Assembly: GCF_034531395.1 (NCBI RefSeq)
Contig: NZ_JARVCO010000007.1
Location: 248,001 to 312,000 of the forward strand
Length of the DNA: 64,000 nucleotides
Direction of reading: 5' to 3'
From: Pontiella agarivorans
GTDB lineage: Bacteria; Verrucomicrobiota; Kiritimatiellia; Kiritimatiellales; Pontiellaceae
Shown piece after piece: positions 42,482 through 51,162 of the stretch. How positions within the stretch are numbered: the stretch's first letter is position 1; every line of letters starts with the position of its first letter. Below the pieces are notes generated by a model that saw nothing but the letters and a program-made list of their open reading frames with translations, was not told the DNA's origin and ran no database searches. The translations under genes were made by a program, and so were the position numbers.

Positions 42482-43543
42482 ATGGAAGTACTCAGCAAAA
42501 CCGACAAACATAACGCCGTCAGCGAATACTATGGCCAGACGCTCGAAAAGTCAGACGACCTGAAAACCAATGCCTGCTGTACCGTAGGAGCTTATCCCGA
42601 CTATATTCAGACTCCGCTTGGCATGATCCATGAAGAAGTGACGGGCAAATATTACGGATGCGGCCTGACGCTTCCGCAGGAACTGCAGGGGAGGCGTATT
42701 CTCGATCTGGGTTCCGGCTCGGGACGCGATTGCTATATCGCGGCCTTTCTTGCCGGTCCCGACGGCCATGTGGTGGGGATTGATATGACGGATGAGCAGC
42801 TCGACGTCGCCAACCGATATGTTGGTTACCATATGGAAAAGTTCGGTCATGGCCGGCCCAATGTGGAATTCAGAAAAGGCCTGATTGAAAAACTTGATGC
42901 CGCCGGCCTGGAAGATAACTCGTTTGACATCGTCATATCCAACTGCGTCATTAACCTCTGCCCCGACAAAGAGGCCGCGCTGCGCGAGATTCATCGTGTA
43001 CTCAAGCCCGGCGGCGAATTCTATTTTTCCGATGTCTATTCCGACCGGCGCATTCCTGTGAACCTGCAGGATGATCCCGTGTTGTATGGAGAATGTCTCA
43101 GCGGTGCGCTTTACGAAGGCGACTTTATCCGTCTCGCCCGCCGGCAGGGATTCAACGATCCGCGCGAAGTGACGCGCGATCCGATCACGATCGAGAACCG
43201 CCATGTGCAGACTCTGGTGGGCAGCATCAAATTTGACTCCATCACCTACCGCCTCTTCAAGCTTCCTGAACTGGAAGACGCCTGCGAGGACTTCGGCCAG
43301 GCCGTACGTTATAAAGGTACGCTGCGCCACTCGCCGGATGTCTTTGAACTCGATGCCGGGCACCGCTTCGAGAAGGGCCGCGCATATCCCGTGTGCGGCA
43401 ACACCTTCAACATGCTTTGCCGAAGCCGCTTCGCCGGACATTTCGATTATTTCGGCGATGCGTCTGTCCATTTCGGTCGCATGATTGATTGCGCGCCGGT
43501 CCACGAAGCCGATCGCGCTGCAGGAACGGACTGCGGATGCTGA
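42482..43543 (+). CDS. arsM: Arsenite S-adenosylmethionine methyltransferase
   Basis: The 353-residue enzyme has ArsM features: DLGSGSGRDCYIAA (SAM motif I), the conserved Cys positions in TNACCTVG, ISNCVINLCPDKEAAL and YGECLSGALYEGDF. It methylates As(III), giving mono- to trimethylated arsenicals. The early CC pair and the three downstream Cys fit thiolate arsenic binding. Behind AAGGAGATCCGC. The C-terminus carries an extra Cys pair (TDCGC). Confidence 0.93.
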   Translation: MEVLSKTDKHNAVSEYYGQTLEKSDDLKTNACCTVGAYPDYIQTPLGMIHEEVTGKYYGCGLTLPQELQGRRILDLGSGSGRDCYIAAFLAGPDGHVVGIDMTDEQLDVANRYVGYHMEKFGHGRPNVEFRKGLIEKLDAAGLEDNSFDIVISNCVINLCPDKEAALREIHRVLKPGGEFYFSDVYSDRRIPVNLQDDPVLYGECLSGALYEGDFIRLARRQGFNDPREVTRDPITIENRHVQTLVGSIKFDSITYRLFKLPELEDACEDFGQAVRYKGTLRHSPDVFELDAGHRFEKGRAYPVCGNTFNMLCRSRFAGHFDYFGDASVHFGRMIDCAPVHEADRAAGTDCGC

Positions 43544-43587
43544 TCTTCGTGCTGGAAGTAAGAGTCCGTAGCCTATAGTTTGCCGCT

Positions 43588-44154
43588 ATGTATTCAGAAA
43601 ACGAACCGCAGCAATGGCTGGAGGAACACGGCGATGCCCTGTTCAGCTATGCGCTGAGCCGCCTGAAAAACCGAAGCTCCGCCGAAGATGCGGTTCAGGA
43701 AACCCTTCTGGCCGCCCTTCGTTCGCAGGATCGTTTTTCCGGCAGTTCCTCCGTCCGCACCTGGCTCATCGGCATTCTTAAACATAAGATTGTCGACCTG
43801 ATCCGCAAGGAGGGGCGTGAGCAGCCGATCGATGAGATTGAAACGTTCGAAACTCCGGAAGAGGAGTTTTTCGATCGCAAGGGGCGGTGGCGCATCAAGC
43901 CGGTTGAGTGGAAGGTGCATCCTGACCGGGTTCTCGAACAGAAGGAATTCATGGGGGTGCTTTTCCAATGCCTGGAACATCTGCCCGACCGTCTGCACCG
44001 CCTGTTTGTGCTGCGAGAGCTGGAAGAGCAGGATTCGGCTTTGGTCTGTAAGGAACTGGGCATCACCCCGACCAATCTGTGGGTGATGCTGCACCGCGCG
44101 CGCATGCGCCTGCGCGGCTGCCTGACGGAAAACTGGTTCGGAGCAGGAACATAA
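43588..44154 (+). CDS. ECF-type RNA polymerase sigma factor
   Basis: The 188-residue sigma-70 family protein has region 2 (LFSYALSRLKNRSSAEDAVQETLLAAL...SSVRTWLIGILKHKIVDLIR) and region 4 (CLEHLPDRLHRLFVLRELEEQDSALVCKELGITPTNLWVMLHRARMRLR). It lies 44 bp after arsM and one base before a small zinc-finger protein, the usual sigma/anti-sigma pairing. It is the best candidate for recognising the four TGTAAGG-N14-YCGACTA sites in this cluster. Confidence 0.92.
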   Translation: MYSENEPQQWLEEHGDALFSYALSRLKNRSSAEDAVQETLLAALRSQDRFSGSSSVRTWLIGILKHKIVDLIRKEGREQPIDEIETFETPEEEFFDRKGRWRIKPVEWKVHPDRVLEQKEFMGVLFQCLEHLPDRLHRLFVLRELEEQDSALVCKELGITPTNLWVMLHRARMRLRGCLTENWFGAGT

Positions 44155-44155
44155 A

Positions 44156-44401
44156 ATGCGGACGTGTAAGGAAATTTCAACGCTGGTGTCGGAATCGCTG
44201 GATCGGGAGCTCTCGCTTCGCGAACGCATGGCGATGCGGGTGCATCTGATGATGTGCTCTCTCTGCCGAACCTACAGCCGCCAGATCGGGCAGCTTCGTT
44301 CGATCCTTCAAGGGGCCGCGAAAGCCGAGCCCCCTCCGGAGCCGCTTCCTGAAGAAGTCCGGCAGCGCATCCGGCAGCGTCTCTCCGACGAATCCCGCTA
44401 A
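44156..44401 (+). CDS. Small zf-HC2-type putative anti-sigma factor
   Basis: This 81-residue soluble protein has C4 (TCKEIS), H30 and C34/C37 (HLMMCSLC), the HxxxCxxC core of zinc-binding anti-sigma domains, and a basic tail. There is no membrane segment, so it would act as a cytoplasmic thiol/metal sensor. Metalloid binding to these Cys could release the sigma factor; that is inference. Confidence 0.8.
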   Translation: MRTCKEISTLVSESLDRELSLRERMAMRVHLMMCSLCRTYSRQIGQLRSILQGAAKAEPPPEPLPEEVRQRIRQRLSDESR

Positions 44402-44421
44402 GCGATCTGCAGTCTTTGCGC

Positions 44422-44450
44422 TGTAAGGACTTTCCTGTCCGTCCGACTAC
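44422..44450 (+). promoter_or_regulatory. ECF-type promoter candidate before the DUF547 gene
   Basis: TGTAAGG (44422-44428), 14 bp, CCGACTAC (44443-44450), 37 bp before ATG. Same boxes and spacing as at 41441, 46296 and 47215. Confidence 0.7.
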
Positions 44451-44486
44451 CTGGTGTCGGACGATAAATCCGGGAAAGAAGGTCTT

Positions 44487-45194
44487 ATGAAACGAGGATT
44501 CATCTTTATTCTGCTCGCAGTCTGGGTCGGCGCCTTGCCGGCACAGGAACTCAATGCAGTACTGAGAAGGCATGTGGTCAACGGGCGGATCGACTATGCC
44601 GCGCTGAAGGCCGATCCGGCTCCATTGAAGAGGTATCTTGAGTCCGCCGGGGCGGTATCGGAATCGGAATTCAGGTCGTGGGGCGAAAAGCGGCAGCTGG
44701 CCTTTCTGATCAATCTCTACAACGCCGCAACCCTTCAACTGATCGTCGATCATTATCCGGTGAAGTCCATCAAGGACATCGGTAACTGGTTCAAGGGGCC
44801 GTGGGATCAGCCGGTGGTTCCAAGGTTTGGAAAAATCCTTACGCTCAATCAACTGGAGCATGAAATTATTCGTCCGCAATATCCCGACCCGCGCATCCAC
44901 ATGGCGCTGGTCTGCGCCGCCAAAGGCTGCCCGGTTCTCCGCGCGGAGGCGTACACCGCCGAGCGGCTGGATGAGCAGCTCGATGATCAGTCGCGCGCCT
45001 ATCTTGCCACGCCGGCCGGATTGGTGGTCGACCGTGAAAAGGGCACCTCATCAATCTCGTCGATTTTCAAATGGTACAGCGACGACTTTGCTTCGGTCCC
45101 GGCTTTTGTCGAAACCTACAGCGGGCAGACGATTCAGGGATTGAAAATCAGGTATCTTGATTATGACTGGTCGCTGAACGAAAAGAGGGAATAA
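44487..45194 (+). CDS. DUF547 secreted protein
   Basis: This 235-residue protein has a signal peptide (FIFILLAVWVGALPAQ) and a DUF547 domain: GRIDYAALKAD, QLAFLINLYNAATLQLIVDHYP, and IRPQYPDPRIHMALVCAAKGCPVLRAEAY with the family's conserved His and Cys. The DUF547 fold recalls a Cys-His type enzyme or binding domain, with no known activity. In several bacteria it accompanies arsenosugar genes. Confidence 0.82.
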   Translation: MKRGFIFILLAVWVGALPAQELNAVLRRHVVNGRIDYAALKADPAPLKRYLESAGAVSESEFRSWGEKRQLAFLINLYNAATLQLIVDHYPVKSIKDIGNWFKGPWDQPVVPRFGKILTLNQLEHEIIRPQYPDPRIHMALVCAAKGCPVLRAEAYTAERLDEQLDDQSRAYLATPAGLVVDREKGTSSISSIFKWYSDDFASVPAFVETYSGQTIQGLKIRYLDYDWSLNEKRE

Positions 45195-45375
45195 GCTGCG
45201 AACCGGGCCACCGGCGAAGCGCATTTGATCGCGATGGGCTGCGGGTACGCGTGGCAGGTCTTCTATCCAGAAGCGGGCACCGGGATTTAAAGGGAACGAA
45301 ATGCCTTTGGGCTGGATTCATTCCGTGTCATCCTTTCCAACTAAAAGGCCCGTTCAGGGCGAAAGGATTCCGGCG

Positions 45376-46191
45376 ATGACCGATTTTTTTATGCAGTTTC
45401 ATCCGGTGGTTCAGGCGTTGATCGCGACGCTGTTCACCTGGGGGGTAACGGCGGCGGGTGCGGCGCTGGTTTTCATGCCGGGCCTGGTCAAACCGAAATT
45501 CATGGATTGCATGCTGGGGTTTGCCGCCGGGGTCATGATTGCCGCGAGTTTCTGGTCGCTGCTGGCCCCGGGAATCGAAATGGCTGAAGGCCTCGGGCAT
45601 ACGCCCTGGCTGACGGCGGTGGTCGGCTTTCTGGGCGGCGGGATATTCATGCGGCTGATCGACAAATTTCTGCCGCATCTGCATCCCGGTCTGGCCATGG
45701 AGCACAGCGAAGGGGTGAAGACCTCCTGGCAGCGCAGCACCCTGCTGGTGCTGGCGATCACGCTGCATAACATTCCGGAAGGGCTCGCCGTGGGGGTGGC
45801 CTTTGGTGCGGTTGCGGCCGGACTGCCTTCCGCCACCCTCGGCGGCGCGCTGGCGCTGGCCATCGGCATCGGCATCCAGAACTTTCCCGAAGGCACTGCG
45901 GTCTCCATGCCGCTGCGCCGCGAAGGTATGGGCAAATGGAAGAGCTTCATGTATGGCCAGTCCTCCGGATTGGTTGAGCCGGTGGCCGGGGTGATCGGGG
46001 CCGCGTTTGTGCTGAAGATGCAGAATATCCTGCCCTATGCGCTTTGTTTTGCGGCCGGCGCGATGATCTTTGTGGTCGTCGAAGAGCTGATTCCGGAATC
46101 TCAGCGCAACGAAAAAAATATCGATATCGTCACCATGGCGACCATGGTCGGTTTTGCGGTTATGATGATTCTCGACGTCGCTTTGGGATAA
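45376..46191 (+). CDS. ZIP/GufA-family metal transporter
   Basis: The 271-residue membrane protein has the ZIP metal-site segments [14 protein letters not shown] and [17 protein letters not shown], and a His-bearing loop ([15 protein letters not shown]). GufA-type ZIP proteins move divalent metals such as zinc. Start at [10 protein letters not shown] behind AAAGGA. The 181 bp upstream lack the TGTAAGG/CGACTA pair, so it is probably read from the DUF547 promoter or its own. Confidence 0.88.
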   Translation: MTDFFMQFHPVVQALIATLFTWGVTAAGAALVFMPGLVKPKFMDCMLGFAAGVMIAASFWSLLAPGIEMAEGLGHTPWLTAVVGFLGGGIFMRLIDKFLPHLHPGLAMEHSEGVKTSWQRSTLLVLAITLHNIPEGLAVGVAFGAVAAGLPSATLGGALALAIGIGIQNFPEGTAVSMPLRREGMGKWKSFMYGQSSGLVEPVAGVIGAAFVLKMQNILPYALCFAAGAMIFVVVEELIPESQRNEKNIDIVTMATMVGFAVMMILDVALG

Positions 46192-46295
46192 GATACGGCT
46201 TCCTGTAAGGCCGTGCGGCCGGCTCACTGCCCCCCGCTTCGCCGGAAACCGAGGGCGGACGAAAAGGCGTAACGGCCGGTTTTTTCCGGCGGCGG

Positions 46296-46324
46296 CGTAA
46301 GGAATCCTGCTGCAGACCGACTAC
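46296..46324 (+). promoter_or_regulatory. ECF-type promoter candidate before the TVP38 gene
   Basis: CGTAAGG (46296-46302), 14 bp, CCGACTAC (46317-46324), 17 bp before ATG, which implies a very short leader. Confidence 0.65.
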
Positions 46325-46340
46325 CGTGCGGAGGTTTGTA

Positions 46341-47054
46341 ATGGATAAAATGAAACGCTGGATAAAACCCCTGCTCATTACTGCGGCTGTTGCGGCTGTG
46401 CTGGTGCTGGGCGGGCACTATCTGAATTTGCAGCAAAGGATTGTCGAGGCCCTGGACTGGATCAAGGGTCTGGGCCCGCTGGGCATGGGGGTATTTGCGG
46501 GGCTGTATATTCTGGCCTGCGTCTTCTTTATCCCCGGCTCGCTGCTGACGCTGGGGGCGGGCAGCATCTATGGCGTGGTGACGGGATCGATTCTGGTTTC
46601 GGTGTCCTCAACCCTCGGTGCGACCGCGGCCTTTCTGGCTGGGCGCTATGTGGCCCGCAACAGGATCGCAAAAAAAATCGAAGGCCATGCGCGTTTCAGC
46701 GCCATTGATGATGCCGTTGCCAAAGAGGGCTGGCGGATCGTCGGGCTGACGCGCCTGTCGCCGATCTTTTCGTTCAACCTGCTGAATTATGCCTATGGCC
46801 TCACCCGCATTTCGCTGAAGGAATATGTACTGGCTTCGTGGCTCGGGATGCTGCCCGGTACGGTGATGTATGTCTACCTCGGTTCGTTGGCGGGTGATTT
46901 GGCCGCGCTCGGATCGGAGACCGCCGAGGCCCCGTCTGCGGCGCAGTGGGCGATTAATATACTGACGTTTGTCGCCACGGTTCTCGTGACGGTATACGTC
47001 ACGAAGATTGCCAGGAAAGCTTTGGCGACACGAGTGGTTACTGAGACGCAATAG
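46341..47054 (+). CDS. TVP38/TMEM64-family membrane protein
   Basis: The 237-residue DedA-like membrane protein has the family block FFIPGSLLTLGAGSIYGVVTGSILVSVSSTLGATAAFLAGRYVARNRI and GLTRLSPIFSFNLLNYAYGLTRISLKEYVLASWLGMLPGT. Such proteins are lipid scramblase or transport candidates and commonly stand before a mercuric-reductase-like flavoprotein, as here. Behind GGAGG. Confidence 0.88.
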   Translation: MDKMKRWIKPLLITAAVAAVLVLGGHYLNLQQRIVEALDWIKGLGPLGMGVFAGLYILACVFFIPGSLLTLGAGSIYGVVTGSILVSVSSTLGATAAFLAGRYVARNRIAKKIEGHARFSAIDDAVAKEGWRIVGLTRLSPIFSFNLLNYAYGLTRISLKEYVLASWLGMLPGTVMYVYLGSLAGDLAALGSETAEAPSAAQWAINILTFVATVLVTVYVTKIARKALATRVVTETQ

Positions 47055-47214
47055 GATTTTACGCTCGGCAACGTTTCCTGCGTACCTCAGGTAAACGTTC
47101 TCTACACCCGATGGGTTATTGTTGTTGGCTAAGCAGAGATTGACTCGGACGTTTTAGGTGTAGAGATCGCTTACCCGAAGTATGAGGGAAGCGATAGAGT
47201 TCCGGCGTCTTTTG

Positions 47215-47243
47215 TGTAAGGCTTTCATCGTCTGGTCGACTAC
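47215..47243 (+). promoter_or_regulatory. ECF-type promoter candidate before the mercuric-reductase-like gene
   Basis: TGTAAGG (47215-47221), 14 bp, TCGACTAC (47236-47243), 21 bp before the chosen ATG. Confidence 0.7.
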
Positions 47244-47263
47244 GTTGTACCATGGAGAACTAT

Positions 47264-48790
47264 ATGACTGAAGAATGGAATGTACAGCCCGCCCCGATGG
47301 ATGAACACAACCGGAAGCTGGTTGATAACGTACACCCGGCTGACTGGCGGAATCCGACGCCTGACGGTACGTATAACCTCGTGGCGATCGGAGCCGGCAC
47401 AGCCGGACTGATTTCCGCCATCGGCACGGCCGGGCTCGGCGGAAAGGTGGCGCTGATTGAACGGCACCTGATGGGCGGCGACTGTTTGAACGTCGGCTGT
47501 GTTCCTTCGAAAGCCCTGATTGCTTCATCACATCTGGCGGCCCGCATGCGGCATGCCGCGGAGTTCGGCCTGACGCCTTCCGAAGTGCCGGCCTCTGATT
47601 TCCCGAAGGTGATGGAGCGGCTGCGGAGGATCCGCGCCGGGATCAGCGAAAATGATTCCGCAAAACGCTACACGGAAAAAGGGGTGGATGTCTTTATCGG
47701 GGAAGGAAAATTCACCGGACGCAGCACCATTGAAGTGGATGGGCAGACGATCAGATTTAAAAAGGCGGTGATCACCACGGGGGCCCGCGCCGTGGATCCG
47801 GATATTCCCGGACTCGCCGAGGCGGGATACCTGACGAATGAGACCGTTTTCAACCTGACGGAACGGCCTGAACATCTCATCGTGATCGGCGGCGGACCGA
47901 TCGGGTGCGAGCTGGCACAGGCATTCCGGCGGCTGGGCTCGAAGGTCACGATCATTGAGCGCGACCGGTTCCTGCCGCGCGAAGATCCGGAAGCATCGGC
48001 CATTCTGGCCGACTCGTTTAAACGCGATGGTATTGAAGTGCTGCTTGAATCCGCCGTGGAAAAGGTTTCATCGGATGGCGGTACCAAGACGGTGCATATC
48101 GTGCGGAACGGGAATGCGCTCACCGTCGACGGCGACCGGATTATGGTAGGGATCGGCCGCGCACCGAATGTGGATCATCTCGGACTGGAAGCCGCGGGGG
48201 TCAAAGCCGATCCCCGCAAGGGCATCGTGGTCGACGATAACCTGCGCACGAGTAATCCGAACATCTTCGCCGCCGGCGACTGCTGTATGCCGTATAAGTT
48301 TACCCATGCCGCCGATGCGGCTGCGCAGATCGTGATCCAGAATGCGTTGTTCGGCGGCCGGAAAAAACTCTCCGCCGCCAACATGCCGTGGTGCACCTAT
48401 ACCGCCCCCGAGATCGCACACGTAGGCATGTACGAACATGATGCCGCAGACCAAGGGATCGAAACCGATGCCTACAAATTCGAGATGGCCGAAAATGACC
48501 GCGCACAGGCGGAGGGCGATGCCGAAGGCTTTGTGAAGGTTGTTGTGAAAAAGGGAACCGATAAAATCCTGGGGGCCACCATCGTTGCCGCGCACGCCGG
48601 GGAAATGATCAGCGAAATTTCCGTCGCCATGGCGGCCGGAATGGGGCTCGGAAAAATCGGCGGCGTCATTCATCCGTATCCAACGCAGTCCGAGGCAATC
48701 AAGCGCGTTGCCGGTCTCTATAACCAGACCCGCCTGACACCGACCATTGCCAAACTTATGAAAAAATGGCTGACCTGGCAGCGGCGCTGA
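47264..48790 (+). CDS. Mercuric-reductase-like FAD disulfide oxidoreductase
   Basis: This 508-residue class I pyridine nucleotide-disulfide oxidoreductase has the redox pair GGDCLNVGCVPSKALIAS, FAD motif VAIGAGTAGLISA, NAD(P) motif LIVIGGGPIGCELAQAFRRLG, a second FAD motif TSNPNIFAAGDCC and the C-terminal dimer block MISEISVAMAAGMGLGKIGGVIHPYPTQSEAI. It lacks the N-terminal MerA metal-binding domain and the vicinal C-terminal Cys pair of true MerA. Its substrate may be an arsenical or a low-molecular thiol. Start chosen at the second ATG behind GGAGA. Confidence 0.85.
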   Translation: MTEEWNVQPAPMDEHNRKLVDNVHPADWRNPTPDGTYNLVAIGAGTAGLISAIGTAGLGGKVALIERHLMGGDCLNVGCVPSKALIASSHLAARMRHAAEFGLTPSEVPASDFPKVMERLRRIRAGISENDSAKRYTEKGVDVFIGEGKFTGRSTIEVDGQTIRFKKAVITTGARAVDPDIPGLAEAGYLTNETVFNLTERPEHLIVIGGGPIGCELAQAFRRLGSKVTIIERDRFLPREDPEASAILADSFKRDGIEVLLESAVEKVSSDGGTKTVHIVRNGNALTVDGDRIMVGIGRAPNVDHLGLEAAGVKADPRKGIVVDDNLRTSNPNIFAAGDCCMPYKFTHAADAAAQIVIQNALFGGRKKLSAANMPWCTYTAPEIAHVGMYEHDAADQGIETDAYKFEMAENDRAQAEGDAEGFVKVVVKKGTDKILGATIVAAHAGEMISEISVAMAAGMGLGKIGGVIHPYPTQSEAIKRVAGLYNQTRLTPTIAKLMKKWLTWQRR

Positions 48791-48794
48791 ACCT

Positions 48795-50024
48795 ATGAAT
48801 CCGGAACGACTGATTTTATTTACGCGTTTTCCTGTGGCTGGAAAAAGCAAGACCCGTCTCATTCCCGCGCTGGGCGAGGAGGGCGCCGCAGCATTTCAGC
48901 GTCGAATGACGGAGCATACCGTTCTGCAGGCGCAGCAGTCCGGGGCACAAGTTGAAATCCGATACACCGGCGGAACCGAAGAGGAGATGCAGGCGTGGCT
49001 CGGCGTCGGCCTGCAGTACGCGGAGCAGGGCGCCGGCGATCTCGGCGAGCGGATGGCCCGCGCATTTCAGGACCATTTCGACTCCGGGGCAGAGCGGGTT
49101 GTCGTTATCGGTTGCGATTGTCCTTCCAACCACTGGAAAAATATCAGGAACAGTTTTGTGCACCTGAAAGCGTCGGACTGCGTCATCGGCCCGGCGCACG
49201 ACGGCGGCTATTATCTGATCGGTCTTTCCCGTCCGATGCCGCGCCTCTTTCATCGGGTGGATTGGGGGTCAGCGCGGGTACTGGAACAGACACTTTCGCT
49301 GGCTCCGAAGCAAACGGTTTTACTCGACACGCTGCATGATGTGGATCTTCCGGAAGATCTGCCGGCGAAGATTTCGGTGGTCATTCCGGCGCTGAACGAA
49401 GAGGCGCATCTCCCCCGAACCCTCAAGTCGGTCCGGCAAGGTTTCCACGTTGAAGCCGTTGTGGTGGACGGCGGAAGTTCGGACGGCACAAAACAGCTTT
49501 TTCCCGATGCGCCGGTTTGCCGGGAGGGGCGTGCATGCCAACAGAATCTGGGCGCGGAAAAAACAAACGGGGAGCTGCTTCTTTTTCTTCATGCCGATAC
49601 GGAACTGCCCGATGGCTGGGATGGACAGATCCGCGAAACGCTGGCCGATGATTCGGTCGCGCTGGGGGCATTCAGCTTTCAGGTTCGCGAGAATTTTCCG
49701 GGCCGTAAATGTATTGAGGAAACTGCCAACTGGCGTTCCAGGGTTTGGAAACTGCCCTATGGCGATCAGGGCCTTTTCATGCGCCGCTCAGTTTTTGAGC
49801 GCCTTGGCGGTTTTCCCGCGCAGCCGATCATGGAGGACTATGCCTTCGTCTGCGCTGCGCGAAAGCTGGGGCGGGTCGTCACACGGCCGGAGGCGGCCGT
49901 CACCTCCGGCCGCCGTTGGCTGCATCACGGCGTGTGGAAGGTGACGTGGGTCAATAAGCTGATGATTCTCGGGTATCACCTCCGTATTCCGCCGGCAAGA
50001 CTGGCGGCGTTTTATCGGCATTAA
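48795..50024 (+). CDS. Fused DUF2064 and GT2 glycosyltransferase (TIGR04282-TIGR04283 type)
   Basis: The protein of 409 residues joins two proteins usually encoded apart. Residues 1 to about 190 are TIGR04282/DUF2064-like (LILFTRFPVAGKSKTRLIPALG, IGCDCPSN, VIGPAHDGGYYLIGL). Residues about 195-409 are a GT2-type transferase of TIGR04283 kind (ISVVIPALNEEAHLPRTL, VVDGGSSDGT, LLFLHADTELP, QGLFMRRSVFERLGGFP). Both families are found in arsenosugar gene sets. It lies four bases after the flavoprotein gene and ends the block. The sugar is unknown. Confidence 0.88.
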   Translation: MNPERLILFTRFPVAGKSKTRLIPALGEEGAAAFQRRMTEHTVLQAQQSGAQVEIRYTGGTEEEMQAWLGVGLQYAEQGAGDLGERMARAFQDHFDSGAERVVVIGCDCPSNHWKNIRNSFVHLKASDCVIGPAHDGGYYLIGLSRPMPRLFHRVDWGSARVLEQTLSLAPKQTVLLDTLHDVDLPEDLPAKISVVIPALNEEAHLPRTLKSVRQGFHVEAVVVDGGSSDGTKQLFPDAPVCREGRACQQNLGAEKTNGELLLFLHADTELPDGWDGQIRETLADDSVALGAFSFQVRENFPGRKCIEETANWRSRVWKLPYGDQGLFMRRSVFERLGGFPAQPIMEDYAFVCAARKLGRVVTRPEAAVTSGRRWLHHGVWKVTWVNKLMILGYHLRIPPARLAAFYRH

Positions 50025-50032
50025 CCGAGGCG

Positions 50033-50659
50033 CTAAGGCACAACCACTCGATAGAACATCGTATTTTCGGCAGCCGGAACCGTGACGGGCGTGATGCTTT
50101 CGGCGGCGTCTGTCCAGTTGGAGAAGAGGTTCGGGGTTTCCTGCAGGACGGCGATGTCCGGCAGCTCCGGCGTCCAGTCGATGGACACGAGGCCGGGTAG
50201 ATTCGTCGTAATATTCACCGTCAGGTTGGTCGGCACCACACGGCCGCCGAGGAAGAAGCCGTCGTTAAATCCATTGCCGCCGATCGAATACTTGCTCGCG
50301 GTCATATTCGTATCGATCAGGGACGAGGTCAGGGGCGTGAGCGGTTCGAGCAGAACGATTTTAATATCCACCCCGTCATCATGCAGGTTGCCGTCAAACG
50401 TGATTTCAATCTGCGCGGGCTCAATGGCCGCAATAAGATCGTCCTGATTGTGTTCTGAATGCGGGATATCCAGATAAACAAACCGGTTGACGCCGTTCTC
50501 GAAATCGCCGGGCGAGTAGGTCCACATCACAAATCCATCGATGGTGGTACCGTCATCGAGACGCACCTGATCGAGGCTGTAGTACGCTGTTTCCGCAACC
50601 GAGGCGAGCGCACCCAGCAGGCAGGTGAGACCGGTAATACCGTGTATGCTCATTTTCAT
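50033..50659 (-). CDS. Secreted hypothetical protein
   Basis: This 208-residue protein has a signal peptide (ITGLTCLLGALASVAET) and a beta-rich body. The end LQETPNLFSNWTDAAESITPV plus AAENTMFYRVV looks like the C-terminal module that closes many secreted PVC-group proteins. No membrane anchor is seen. Start at the first ATG behind GGAGG. It is convergent with the glycosyltransferase gene and not obviously related to arsenic. Confidence 0.6.
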   Translation of the reverse strand: MKMSIHGITGLTCLLGALASVAETAYYSLDQVRLDDGTTIDGFVMWTYSPGDFENGVNRFVYLDIPHSEHNQDDLIAAIEPAQIEITFDGNLHDDGVDIKIVLLEPLTPLTSSLIDTNMTASKYSIGGNGFNDGFFLGGRVVPTNLTVNITTNLPGLVSIDWTPELPDIAVLQETPNLFSNWTDAAESITPVTVPAAENTMFYRVVVP

Positions 50660-50753
50660 TGTTCCGCCTCCGTTATCACGGAAACAGCGTGCTGGAATAC
50701 GGCCTTCCCGTCAATGCTGCGGACGCAGCGGCCTACATTAACCCAATTCTAAT

Positions 50754-50783
50754 TTGACAATTAGCTAACTGACTAAATATAAA
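50754..50783 (+). promoter_or_regulatory. Promoter of the second ars operon
   Basis: TTGACA (50754-50759) and TATAAA (50778-50783) are 18 bp apart, with TTAG and CTAA halves between them (50761-50776) that could form the repressor site. The arsR start is eight bases on, so the leader is extremely short and the message might be near-leaderless. Confidence 0.6.
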
Positions 50784-50790
50784 CGCGGGC

Positions 50791-51159
50791 ATGGAACACA
50801 CACTGGATATTTTAAAGGCGCTTTCGGATAAAAACCGGATGCGGGTGGTGGCGGCGCTGGGGCGGTTTGACGAGCTCTGCGCCTGCCAGGTGACGGAGCT
50901 GCTGCAGGTGAAAGGGGCGACGGTTTCGCGTCATATGGCGATTCTGCAGAAGGCCGGTCTGGTCGGCAGCCGCAAAGACGGCCGCTGGGTCTATTTTTTT
51001 CTGACGAAGCCGGCCGGTTCGGAGCCGCTGTTCCAATGGTTGGAACAATCGCTCGCCGGCGAACAGGTGGAGGCGGACTTCCGGACCTTGGAAAAGATTG
51101 TGGCGCTGACGCGCGAGGATTTGTGCCGGATGCAGCGCGGCGAGGACTGCTGTCCCTGA
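50791..51159 (+). CDS. arsR: ArsR-family arsenic repressor (second copy)
   Basis: This 122-residue ArsR protein has LKALSDKNRMRVVAALGRFDELCACQVTELLQVKGATVSRHMAILQKAGLVGSRKDGRWVYFFL. The CAC motif lies where the As(III) site of type I ArsR proteins is, and an extra Cys cluster closes the protein (EDCCP). It heads the arsR-acr3-arsC-arsD-arsA operon and should repress it. Confidence 0.93.
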   Translation: MEHTLDILKALSDKNRMRVVAALGRFDELCACQVTELLQVKGATVSRHMAILQKAGLVGSRKDGRWVYFFLTKPAGSEPLFQWLEQSLAGEQVEADFRTLEKIVALTREDLCRMQRGEDCCP

Positions 51160-51162
51160 AGG

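Noticed and set aside
44047-44075. A fifth TGTAAGG-N14-CCGACCAA site inside the sigma-factor gene
   Set aside because: Spacing fits but the -10 box has a changed base and it lies in coding sequence for conserved region 4 residues; not enough to call a promoter, though it could serve the anti-sigma gene.
45195-45300. Open frame after the DUF547 stop ([20 protein letters not shown])
   Set aside because: No start codon or ribosome site of its own and no recognised family; probably chance or worn sequence.
47264-48790. True mercuric reductase (merA)
   Set aside because: The N-terminal metal-binding domain and the C-terminal vicinal cysteines are absent and no mer regulator or transporter is near.
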